Positions 1 through 7,174 of a stretch of 36,369 nt of DNA are shown here, one piece after another. Location: positions 1 to 36,369 of the forward strand of contig CAZVWS010000021.1 in assembly GCA_964631255.1 (NCBI GenBank), given 5' to 3'. Source of the stretch: JBGZFC01 sp964631255 (GTDB lineage Bacteria; Bacteroidota; Bacteroidia; Bacteroidales; Dysgonomonadaceae). The translations under genes were made by a program, and so were the position numbers. The notes below the pieces were generated by a model. That model was not told where the DNA came from. It was given only the letters and a program-made list of their open reading frames with translations, and did no database searches. The first letter of the stretch is position 1; every line of letters starts with the position of its first letter.

Positions 1-766
1 TACCCGGTTTCACGTTCATCCAGCCATTTTTGGCTCTGTCAAACGGTGGGGTTGCTACACGTACGTTCAATTTGATGATATCGCCTTCGGCAGGATAGTT
101 TGCCATGGAGTAGGCACGAATGGTTTCCTCGTCGTTCTTCACGCTCAAATCCCACAATTTAAATTTATCCCATTCAGGTTTAAATTGTTCATCGATAGCA
201 AAGTCCGAATATTTAATATCGTATTTGGGTACTTTAATCTGGCTATACGAGCCGGGGATAAAGTCGAGGTGTTCTCCTTGCGGCAAGCGTACTACAAATT
301 CTTTGATGAATGTAGCTACGTTGTTGTTTGAAACCACTTCGCACTCCCATTCTTTCACGCCAAATACCTCTTCGGGAACAACAATATTCATGTCTTCTTT
401 TACCTTTACCTGGCAGCTCAATCGCCAGTGAGACATCTGCTCCTTGCGGCTGAAATGTCCTTTTTCGGTTGGAAGTATTTCGCCTCCGCCGTCCATTACC
501 TGACAACGACACTGTCCGCATGTACCCCCACCACCGCAAGCCGATGATAGGAAGATATTTTGTGATTGTAGGGTGTTCAATAATGTTCCACCCATAGATA
601 CATCTAGTTCTCTTTCTTTGTTTACTGTAACTTTTACATTTCCGGAAGGCATTAATTTTGCTTTCGCAACCAAGATGATTACCACCAAAATAAGGATAAT
701 CAATAGGAAAACCACAACACTTGTTATGATTGTTAAACCTCCACCCGTACTCAACAATACACTCAT
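1..766 (-). CDS. nqrF: Na+-NQR subunit F (NADH dehydrogenase / ferredoxin-like subunit), partial
   Basis: Entry subunit of the sodium-translocating NADH:quinone oxidoreductase. It oxidises NADH through FAD and passes electrons to a 2Fe-2S cluster. Only the first 255 codons are in the window; the C-terminal NADH-binding part lies beyond position 1. Start at the CAT at 764-766, reading MSVLLSTGGG. One N-terminal membrane segment (about residues 10-33) is followed by a plant-type ferredoxin domain with the cluster motif CGGGGTCGQC (C-x5-C-x2-C) and a later LSCQ cysteine. The FAD-binding RAYSMAN motif appears near the left edge. It is the last gene of the nqrABCDEF operon, 49 bp after nqrE. The motifs make the call secure. 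Confidence 0.96.
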   Translation of the reverse strand, partial: MSVLLSTGGGLTIITSVVVFLLIILILVVIILVAKAKLMPSGNVKVTVNKERELDVSMGGTLLNTLQSQNIFLSSACGGGGTCGQCRCQVMDGGGEILPTEKGHFSRKEQMSHWRLSCQVKVKEDMNIVVPEEVFGVKEWECEVVSNNNVATFIKEFVVRLPQGEHLDFIPGSYSQIKVPKYDIKYSDFAIDEQFKPEWDKFKLWDLSVKNDEETIRAYSMANYPAEGDIIKLNVRVATPPFDRAKNGWMNVKPG

Positions 767-815
767 AATATATTTGAATAATTTATTTTTACTACAATTT
801 GTTATATCTTATGCA

Positions 816-1430
816 TTAGATGTTGATTCCTGAGAAACTCATGAAACCAATTGCCATCAATGCCGTGATGATAAAGGTTATACCTAATCCTTTTAGTGGT
901 TTTGGAACATGTGAATATTCCAATTTTTCGCGAATAGCAGCCATCCCTACAATGGCTAATAGCCAACCAATTCCTGATCCGAAGGCGTATGAAGTAGCCA
1001 TGCCGATATTGGCAAATTCACGTTGTTGCATAAATAGTGAGCCTCCCAAAATAGCACAATTCACAGCAATAAGTGGAAGGAAAATACCCAGCGAATTATA
1101 GAGCGATGGGCTAAATTTTTCTACTACCATTTCCACCAATTGGGTAAACGATGCAATTACGGCAATGAAGATAAGTAAGCTGAAAACGCTCAGATCTACG
1201 TCGGCAAAGTCGGCACCCAGCCATTGTAGTGCGCCTGCTTTTAGCACGTAGTTTTCGAGCAAGTAATTTATGGGTAGGGTCAAAACCAATACAAATGTAA
1301 CGGCAATACCTAATCCCAATGCTGTTTTCACGTTTTTCGATACAGCTAAGTACGAACACATTCCCAAGAAATATGCAAAAATCATATTATCTACAAAAAT
1401 CGACCGTACGATAAGACTTATAGCATCCAT
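816..1430 (-). CDS. nqrE: Na+-NQR subunit E
   Basis: Integral membrane subunit of Na+-NQR, 204 aa, about six hydrophobic segments. NqrE and NqrD form an inverted-topology pair that holds an iron centre and helps carry electrons and Na+ across the membrane (family knowledge). The early segment FAYFLGMCSYLAVSK has the conserved Cys-containing half-helix of the NqrDE/RnfAE family, and a second one occurs in PLIAVNCAILGGSLF. Ends LMAIGFMSFSGINI, which matches the RnfA ending MAFMGFSGIDQ elsewhere in this window, showing the paralogy. Full length for the family. Confidence 0.96.
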   Translation of the reverse strand: MDAISLIVRSIFVDNMIFAYFLGMCSYLAVSKNVKTALGLGIAVTFVLVLTLPINYLLENYVLKAGALQWLGADFADVDLSVFSLLIFIAVIASFTQLVEMVVEKFSPSLYNSLGIFLPLIAVNCAILGGSLFMQQREFANIGMATSYAFGSGIGWLLAIVGMAAIREKLEYSHVPKPLKGLGITFIITALMAIGFMSFSGINI

Positions 1431-1506
1431 ATTCTAATTATTTTTTATTTCAATTGTAAATCAATAGTTATTTAAATGATGAAGCAATCTTTCGGATTTC
1501 TACCAT

Positions 1507-2142
1507 TTAATTTGTTCCTTCTTGTAAATCTTTGTTTTTCGAACGGTGAATCCAGATAATGATAGCTACCAACAACAGAGCCATTGGTGCGAGCATCATC
1601 AATCCATTATTTTCGTAGCCGGCATCGTAAAATGCTTGTGGAATTACTTTCATTCCAAACAGAGTTCCCGAGCCAAGTAATTCGCGGAAAAAACCAACAA
1701 CTACCAAAATCCATCCATAGCCCAAGCCGTTTCCAATGCCATCTAAAAAGGATGGCCATGGACCGTTTCCAAGGGCGAATGCTTCCAAACGTCCCATCAG
1801 AATACAGTTGGTTACAATTAGTCCCACGAATACGGACAATTGTTTGTTCACGTCGTAAGCAAAAGCTTTCAGAATTTCGCTTACAATAGTTACCAGAGCA
1901 GCTACCACAACCAATTGTACAATGATACGTATGCGGTTGGGGATAGTTTTGCGTAGCAACGAAATCACAACATTACCTAAAGCAGTAACGATGGTTACCG
2001 CGATAGCCATTACCAATGCCGGTTCTAACTTGGATGTTACAGCCAAAGCAGAACAGATACCAAGTACTTGAACTATGATTGGGTTATTTTTATTGAGCGG
2101 TCCTAAGAGCGCTTCTTTTGTTTTACCGGATAATAAAGCCAT
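1507..2142 (-). CDS. nqrD: Na+-NQR subunit D
   Basis: Membrane subunit of Na+-NQR, 211 aa, about six transmembrane segments, partner of NqrE. Starts MALLSGKTKEALLGPLNKNNPI; the phrases VQVLGICSALAVTS and LIVTNCILMGRLEAFAL carry the two conserved cysteines of the family. Homologous to RnfE of the RNF cluster here (compare VLLLGMCPTLATTS and IVVNCIVLGRAESFA). A 76-bp spacer separates it from nqrE and 28 bp separate it from nqrC upstream. Confidence 0.96.
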   Translation of the reverse strand: MALLSGKTKEALLGPLNKNNPIIVQVLGICSALAVTSKLEPALVMAIAVTIVTALGNVVISLLRKTIPNRIRIIVQLVVVAALVTIVSEILKAFAYDVNKQLSVFVGLIVTNCILMGRLEAFALGNGPWPSFLDGIGNGLGYGWILVVVGFFRELLGSGTLFGMKVIPQAFYDAGYENNGLMMLAPMALLLVAIIIWIHRSKNKDLQEGTN

Positions 2143-2170
2143 TTGTCTTTAAATTTTATTTCACTCCGAA

Positions 2171-2869
2171 TTATTGGGCGGAGTGTAAGTTCATTAAAAA
2201 GTTTTTGTATCTGCCAACGCTTTCGCTCAACATGTTGTCCACACCTTTACTGGTGATGGTGCCTCCCGATATGCCGTCCACATAATCTTTGTCGGCAACC
2301 GATTGTCCGGGCTTTACTACCGCAACCGATTTAAATTCGCCGTTTTTAATCAGGTCTTTGCCGTTGAATTGTTTGCGGAACGATGGTAATACAATTTCTG
2401 CACCCAATCCGGGAGTTTCGCCGGAGTGTCCAAATTCAGAACCATATACCTTGCTTCCGTCAGATTCTACCGCCAAGTATCCCCAAATTGCGCCCCATAG
2501 TCCGGCTCCATTCATCGAAAGGATGTATTTTTTGCTGCCATCTACTTCGGCTTCAAAAACAGGTATTCCTTCGGTAGATTCCCCCGAGAAAGCGGGGTCT
2601 TTGGGTTCTACACCTTCGGTACCTTCTATTTTTTCGCCACTCTCAGTAATCAGATAGGCGTTTTTAATCAGTTCATTGTATTTAGCTTCAGCAACACTCG
2701 CTTCGGCATCAATATTGAGCGAGCGCAGTATTTGCTGCATTTTGTCTATATTTTCGTTACGGACTTGTTGACTGTTCAATGTTTGGTGTGTGAACGCAAG
2801 TCCCAGCGCCACAATAATTACCATTATTGACGCGTACAGTATTGTATATGTGTTATTTTCTCTATTCAT
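2171..2869 (-). CDS. nqrC: Na+-NQR subunit C (covalent FMN protein)
   Basis: Carries one covalently bound FMN in the periplasmic domain of Na+-NQR; 232 aa. One N-terminal membrane anchor (about residues 8-27) precedes an FMN-binding domain. The conserved HSGETPGLG lies near residues 148-156, and the flavinylation motif SGGTITS near 201-207 makes Thr204 the expected phosphodiester-linked FMN acceptor. The second residue pair of the usual SGAT motif is GG here, a small change that should be tolerated. Flavinylation needs an ApbE transferase, which is not in this window. Lies 12 bp after nqrB in the operon. Confidence 0.96.
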   Translation of the reverse strand: MNRENNTYTILYASIMVIIVALGLAFTHQTLNSQQVRNENIDKMQQILRSLNIDAEASVAEAKYNELIKNAYLITESGEKIEGTEGVEPKDPAFSGESTEGIPVFEAEVDGSKKYILSMNGAGLWGAIWGYLAVESDGSKVYGSEFGHSGETPGLGAEIVLPSFRKQFNGKDLIKNGEFKSVAVVKPGQSVADKDYVDGISGGTITSKGVDNMLSESVGRYKNFLMNLHSAQ

Positions 2870-2881
2870 AATATCCGAGTT

Positions 2882-4087
2882 TTATTTCTTTACAGCACTT
2901 CTTTTCAATCTGCGTTTGATATTGGCATCAACCACGTAGAAGTCGATAAGTGGTGCAAATGCGTTCATAAATAAAATGGCAAGCATCATACCTTCGGGAT
3001 ATCCGGGGTTGAATACGCGAATGGCAATGGCGATGAGCCCGATAAAGAATCCGAAAATCCATTTTCCTTTTTCGGTACGTGCCGAGGTTACGGGGTCTGT
3101 TGCCATAAACACAGCTCCAAAAGCAAATCCGCCCAACAAGAAGTGGTATTGTACGGGCATTTCCATGATGGCATTTTGTGCAAAAGCGTTTACCAAAAGC
3201 ACGCCAACCAATCCGCCAAAAAATACAGAAACCATTGTTTTCCAGCTGCCAACTCCGGTTGCAATCAATATAATTGCTCCTAATAGGATGGCAAATGTAG
3301 AAACTTCGCCTACCGATCCGGGAATGAATCCGAAAAACATATCGGCGATAGAAAGTGGTTGTCCTGTAATGCTTTGGAAGGTAAATTCGCCAAAGCTACC
3401 GGCTTCGGTAGTGGCTATTTGTCCCAATGGTGTTGCACCCGAAAATGCGTCGGGATTTTTTCCTGCGCCAACTCCAAAAGTATCTACGGCACGCACCCAA
3501 ACTTGGTCGCCCGACATTTTGGAAGGATAAGAGAAAAATAGGAACGCGCGCGCGATCAACGCCACGTTAAAGATATTGTATCCTGTGCCACCAAATACTT
3601 CTTTTGCAAATACAACGGCAAACGCGGTTGCAATGGCAATCATCCATAGTGGTGTGTCGATGGGCATAATCATTGGAATGAGCAACCCGGAAACCAAAAA
3701 GCCTTCGGCTACTTCTTCTTTCTTAATTTGAGCCATCGCGAATTCGATGCCCAGCCCTACAACGTAGGAAACTATAATTTGTGGCAGCATAGCCAGCAAT
3801 CCGTACAAGAAAGTTACGAAAAGCCCGGCTTGTGTGGCGTTTGCCAAATAGTGCTGGTAGCCCACATTATACATACCCATCAGCAATGCCGGAACGAGCG
3901 CGAGAATCACAATAACCATTGTGCGTTTAGAGTCGCGAGCATCGTGGATGTGTACTCCCGTTTTCGAAGTAGCGTTTGGTACATATAAGAATGTTTCAAA
4001 GGCATCGAATGTAGAATGCAGCCAATGAAATTTTCCGCCTTCTTCGAAATTCGGTTTTATTTTATCGAGAAATTTTCTTAACGACAT
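2882..4087 (-). CDS. nqrB: Na+-NQR subunit B (covalent FMN and membrane core)
   Basis: Core membrane subunit of Na+-NQR, 401 aa, about ten hydrophobic segments. Known in the family to hold a covalent FMN and riboflavin and to line the Na+ path. The motif DAFSGATPLG places the FMN acceptor at Thr219. The C-terminal stretch FMATDPVTSARTEKGK is typical of the NqrB/RnfD family and matches RnfD here (FMATDYVTSPMTKRG). It begins 76 bp after the nqrA stop; that gap holds a hairpin described separately. Confidence 0.97.
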   Translation of the reverse strand: MSLRKFLDKIKPNFEEGGKFHWLHSTFDAFETFLYVPNATSKTGVHIHDARDSKRTMVIVILALVPALLMGMYNVGYQHYLANATQAGLFVTFLYGLLAMLPQIIVSYVVGLGIEFAMAQIKKEEVAEGFLVSGLLIPMIMPIDTPLWMIAIATAFAVVFAKEVFGGTGYNIFNVALIARAFLFFSYPSKMSGDQVWVRAVDTFGVGAGKNPDAFSGATPLGQIATTEAGSFGEFTFQSITGQPLSIADMFFGFIPGSVGEVSTFAILLGAIILIATGVGSWKTMVSVFFGGLVGVLLVNAFAQNAIMEMPVQYHFLLGGFAFGAVFMATDPVTSARTEKGKWIFGFFIGLIAIAIRVFNPGYPEGMMLAILFMNAFAPLIDFYVVDANIKRRLKRSAVKK

Positions 4088-4128
4088 TATATTATTATTT
4101 GATTATTAATGTTTAACGATTGATGTTG

Positions 4129-4156
4129 GTAGAGATGTGGTATGCCGCATCTCCAC
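4129..4156 (-). promoter_or_regulatory. Intercistronic hairpin between nqrA and nqrB
   Basis: An inverted repeat of 12 bp arms around a 4-nt loop (GTGGAGATGCGG, CATA, CCACATCTCTAC on the minus strand), with one wobble and one mismatch. It starts 8 nt downstream of the nqrA stop and ends about 41 nt before the nqrB start. No T-run follows it on the minus strand, so it is unlikely to be a full terminator. An mRNA-stability or processing element, or weak attenuator, is inferred. Confidence 0.5.
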
Positions 4157-4163
4157 TCGGAGA

Positions 4164-5510
4164 TTATTCCATTTCTTTGCGCAACAAGTCTAAGCCTACA
4201 CGTACAATATGCTGCAGCTCCAATTTAGAAGTATCCACAAATTCGCAAAGCGCGAAATCTTCGGGCGCAACTTCATAAATACCCAGTTGCTCCATCTTAT
4301 CGATATTGAATGCGATAATCGATTTTATCAACTGTTCGGGGTAGATGTCCATCGGGAATACTTTGTCGTACTCGTTCGAAACAATTATCGCGCGTGGTCC
4401 GCCCATCAAACGTGCATCCATCCGATATCTTTTTTTCAGTCTCAAATAGGTAGCACCGGCACTGTAGCGTTTTGGAGAGAGCGATGCCCAGCCAAATGCT
4501 TCGTGCACATCGTCGCCTTCGGGCAGCACGGTAACTTGGTTGTCGAAAGCGCGCAAAACGCCGTCTGGCTCTATTTTACGTCCCGTGAGCGGATTGCCAC
4601 TGATGTAGCGTAACGAAATGCCTTCTGTTACGTTGTTACGCAAAACGGTGTGCAATTGCGTTCCGATAAACATTTTGTAAAATCCGTCTTTTTTTATTTC
4701 AGAGCCGGTCAAAGCTACAATACGTGTCAAATCTACTTTTCCTGTATTGAGCAGATGGCCAATTTTTGCCACGTTTGTTGCTTGCATTGCCCAAACGGTT
4801 TCGCCTCTGTTCACCGGTTTCAGGTGGTTGATTTGCACTCCCACATTTCCGGCGGGGTGTGGTCCGTCAAATTCGGTAATTACCACATTTTTTGCATCAC
4901 GCAATCCCGGGTTGGTTGTTTTCGGACTGATAGAAAGATACACTTTTCCGTTGGTAAGTTTTGCCAAAGCATCCAAGCCGGTTTGGAGGTCGTCTTCTTG
5001 TCCTTTGAGGATGAAGTCGTAAGACGGTGCCAGGGGTGCCGTGTCGAAACCGGTAACGAAAATATCGCGCGGTTGTTTTTTGGGGTTGGCAACCACATCG
5101 TAAGGGCGTTGTTTGATGAATGCCCACAAGCCCGACTCCAGAAGCAGTGCTTTTAACTCATCGGCAGAGATGGTGGATACGCTTTTTTTGCCAAAATCGC
5201 GATATTGATTATCATCATCAATTTTCACGGTAATGTTCAAAATGCGACGCTTTTCGCCTCGCTCTACCGCCGAAACTACTCCGCTGGAGGGCGAAGTAAT
5301 TTTCATTTCCGGATTGTTTTTGTCGTAAAACAAAGGTGAACCCGCTTCCACTCTGTCGCCTACTTTCACCGCCAATTTGGGCGTGAATCCGCTGAAGTCT
5401 TCGGGACAAACCTTCACAAATTCGCTCAATACTGTGGCTCGAAGTTTTTCCTCCGATTGTCCCAATAGCGGAATTTGTAAGCCTTTCTTAATTTTTATTC
5501 GATTAGCCAT
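4164..5510 (-). CDS. nqrA: Na+-NQR subunit A
   Basis: Cytoplasmic subunit of Na+-NQR, 448 aa, implicated in quinone reduction; it has no transmembrane segment and no cysteine cluster. The N-terminal barrel-sandwich-like region (FTPKLAVKVGDRVEAGSPLF, then SPSSGVVSAVERGEKR) is shared with RnfC, which in this window has VVKKGDKVKVGTLIG and SSVSGTVLKID. Mid-region GPHPAGNVGVQIN and PVNRGETVWA are family hallmarks. First gene of the nqr operon; a -7 box lies about 115 bp upstream of the start. Confidence 0.96.
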   Translation of the reverse strand: MANRIKIKKGLQIPLLGQSEEKLRATVLSEFVKVCPEDFSGFTPKLAVKVGDRVEAGSPLFYDKNNPEMKITSPSSGVVSAVERGEKRRILNITVKIDDDNQYRDFGKKSVSTISADELKALLLESGLWAFIKQRPYDVVANPKKQPRDIFVTGFDTAPLAPSYDFILKGQEDDLQTGLDALAKLTNGKVYLSISPKTTNPGLRDAKNVVITEFDGPHPAGNVGVQINHLKPVNRGETVWAMQATNVAKIGHLLNTGKVDLTRIVALTGSEIKKDGFYKMFIGTQLHTVLRNNVTEGISLRYISGNPLTGRKIEPDGVLRAFDNQVTVLPEGDDVHEAFGWASLSPKRYSAGATYLRLKKRYRMDARLMGGPRAIIVSNEYDKVFPMDIYPEQLIKSIIAFNIDKMEQLGIYEVAPEDFALCEFVDTSKLELQHIVRVGLDLLRKEME

Positions 5511-5625
5511 ATCTATTTTTAAAAATAAACTTTTTGCTATAACTTTTATTGGTTAATTGGCTATTAATCACAGTTCTATATGGATAATGAGAGGAGGGTT
5601 CAATAGCCATTTTCCATTTCTTGCG

Positions 5626-5633
5626 CAAAGATA
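5626..5633 (-). promoter_or_regulatory. -7 box of the nqr operon promoter
   Basis: TATCTTTG on the minus strand fits the Bacteroidota -7 consensus TAnnTTTG. No TTTG sits at the usual 19-21 bp upstream (one occurs at 13 bp). It would give an mRNA leader of about 110 nt before nqrA. Confidence 0.5.
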
Positions 5634-5730
5634 CGTTTTTTCCAATCAAATAAAGAATGTTTTTATAGGAAAAATAAAGAAAAATTTCTCTAATGACAGA
5701 AATTCTTTCGTTTTACTCGATATTTTTTTT

Positions 5731-5738
5731 TATTTTTG
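5731..5738 (+). promoter_or_regulatory. -7 box upstream of the plug-domain gene
   Basis: TATTTTTG matches TAnnTTTG and lies 26 bp before the start codon at 5765. A TTTC at 5706-5709 (21 bp spacing) could be a weak -33 element. The region is T-rich, so chance matches are likely. Confidence 0.35.
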
Positions 5739-5764
5739 GTGTTTAATATTAATTTTCTTTCCAT

Positions 5765-7015
5765 ATGAAAAGATATTTGCAACTCGTTTTATTGGTGCTT
5801 TTTTCGCAATGGACAAGTGCACAAGTTGTTTACAGAACCCAGCCTTTGAGCGATGACATAAAGACACTTATTGTGATGGCTAATAACGATTTTCTTGCTC
5901 CGCCGGTTGTCAATATGCTTCAGAATGAAGAAATTGTTGTCAAATTTGACAAATTGTCTATCGATGAGCCGCGCTTGCGATACCGAGTTGTGCACTGCAA
6001 TGCCGACTGGACTCCGTCTGACGTGTCTGATGTAGAATACTTGTCGGGTTTCAACAACCAGATAATAGATGATTATCGTTATTCGGAAAACACAACTGTT
6101 AATTATATTCATTATCAGCTAAAATTTCCAAACAATGATATGCAGCTGAAACTATCGGGAAATTACGTGATAGAGGTGGTGGAAGATAGTAATCCGGATT
6201 ATCTGTTGCTCACGGCTTGTTTTTCGGTTTTAGACCCAAAAGTACATATCCGCTCTGCCGTAACGGGAAACACGGATATAGATTTTAACAGAGAACATCA
6301 GCAACTCAGCTTTGAAATAAGTCATCCGCAACTCAACTTGTATAACCCGAAAGAAGAGTTGCAAGTGCTTGTTAGACAAAATAATAGAGTCGATAATGAG
6401 CGACAGAATATTCAGCCAACCTACATCCAGTTAAACAAATTGGTTTACGACCACAATCGGGCACTCATTTTCGAGGCGGGCAACGAATATCGTCGATTTG
6501 AAACCGTGAGCAGATACTACAATGGACTCAATGTTTACAGCACTTTTTATGAAGCCCCATACATGCAAGCGCCGCTCTTGTTGGATGCTTTTCGCTCCAA
6601 AAAAGTGCGGCAGTATGACAAAGACCAAAATGGACGTTTTTTTATTCGCAACGCCGATGAGTACGATTCGGATGTGCAAAGCGATTACTTTATGGTGCAT
6701 TTTTCGTTGGCGGCACAGCCAATGGGTGGCGATATTTTTTTGAACGGCGATTTTACTTACAACACCTTTTCCGATTGGTTCAGAATGGAATACGATGCGC
6801 AAACAAATGAGTATTTTGCCTCTGTTTTGTTGAAACAAGGAGCATATAATTACCAATATTTGTCGCCCGGACTGAACGGATTTTCAACCGAAATGGTAGA
6901 AGGAAACTATTTTGATACGGAAAATGAGTATTTGATTTTGGTCTATTACCGAGCTCCCGGCAGAAGATACGACCAACTGGTGGGCATGCACCAAGCCCGA
7001 ATGGGAACGATGTAA
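5765..7015 (+). CDS. Type IX secretion system plug-domain protein (DUF5103)
   Basis: 416-aa exported protein with an N-terminal signal peptide (KRYLQLVLLVLFSQWTSAQ). The order of conserved stretches matches the DUF5103/T9SS plug family: RYRVVHCNADWTPSD, then the SDYFMVHFSL region, an internal E-set-like segment (GGDIFLNGDFT) and the terminal EYLILVYYRAPGRRYDQLVG. The plug protein closes the SprA/Sov translocon in T9SS bacteria (family knowledge). Start ATG at 5765 gives a clean signal sequence. It sits alone upstream of a terminator-like hairpin. Whether this organism has the rest of a T9SS cannot be seen here, but gldB lies 2.7 kb downstream. Confidence 0.85.
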   Translation: MKRYLQLVLLVLFSQWTSAQVVYRTQPLSDDIKTLIVMANNDFLAPPVVNMLQNEEIVVKFDKLSIDEPRLRYRVVHCNADWTPSDVSDVEYLSGFNNQIIDDYRYSENTTVNYIHYQLKFPNNDMQLKLSGNYVIEVVEDSNPDYLLLTACFSVLDPKVHIRSAVTGNTDIDFNREHQQLSFEISHPQLNLYNPKEELQVLVRQNNRVDNERQNIQPTYIQLNKLVYDHNRALIFEAGNEYRRFETVSRYYNGLNVYSTFYEAPYMQAPLLLDAFRSKKVRQYDKDQNGRFFIRNADEYDSDVQSDYFMVHFSLAAQPMGGDIFLNGDFTYNTFSDWFRMEYDAQTNEYFASVLLKQGAYNYQYLSPGLNGFSTEMVEGNYFDTENEYLILVYYRAPGRRYDQLVGMHQARMGTM

Positions 7016-7037
7016 TTAGCAGTAACATACCGATGCC

Positions 7038-7060
7038 TTTACACCCGAAAAAGGTGTAAA
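7038..7060 (+). terminator. Terminator-like hairpin after the plug-domain gene
   Basis: Perfect 8-bp arms TTTACACC and GGTGTAAA around a 7-nt loop, 22 bp after the stop. The following sequence is A-rich (AATCTCAAAAATC) and then T-rich, so it is an imperfect intrinsic terminator. Confidence 0.5.
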
Positions 7061-7117
7061 AATCTCAAAAATCTATTTTTTAATAGTTTGTCATTCATTT
7101 TATTCAATGCTTTTGTT

Positions 7118-7125
7118 TACTTTTG
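7118..7125 (+). promoter_or_regulatory. -7 box upstream of the class A PBP gene
   Basis: TACTTTTG followed by CAATAAAA is a good Bacteroidota -7 element, 49 bp before the chosen ATG at 7175. The nearest upstream TTTG is 27 bp away, so the -33 element is not convincing. Confidence 0.5.
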
Positions 7126-7174
7126 CAATAAAATATAACAACATGTCGCTTGGGCATTTATTTTGAAACACAAC

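Noticed and set aside
2976..3530. Long plus-strand frame opposite nqrB (and similar frames opposite the other nqr genes)
   Set aside because: Antisense shadow of conserved membrane-protein codons, with no recognisable domain.
7163..7174. TTG start for the class A PBP at 7163
   Set aside because: An ATG four codons later (7175) is a better start and leaves the same protein architecture.
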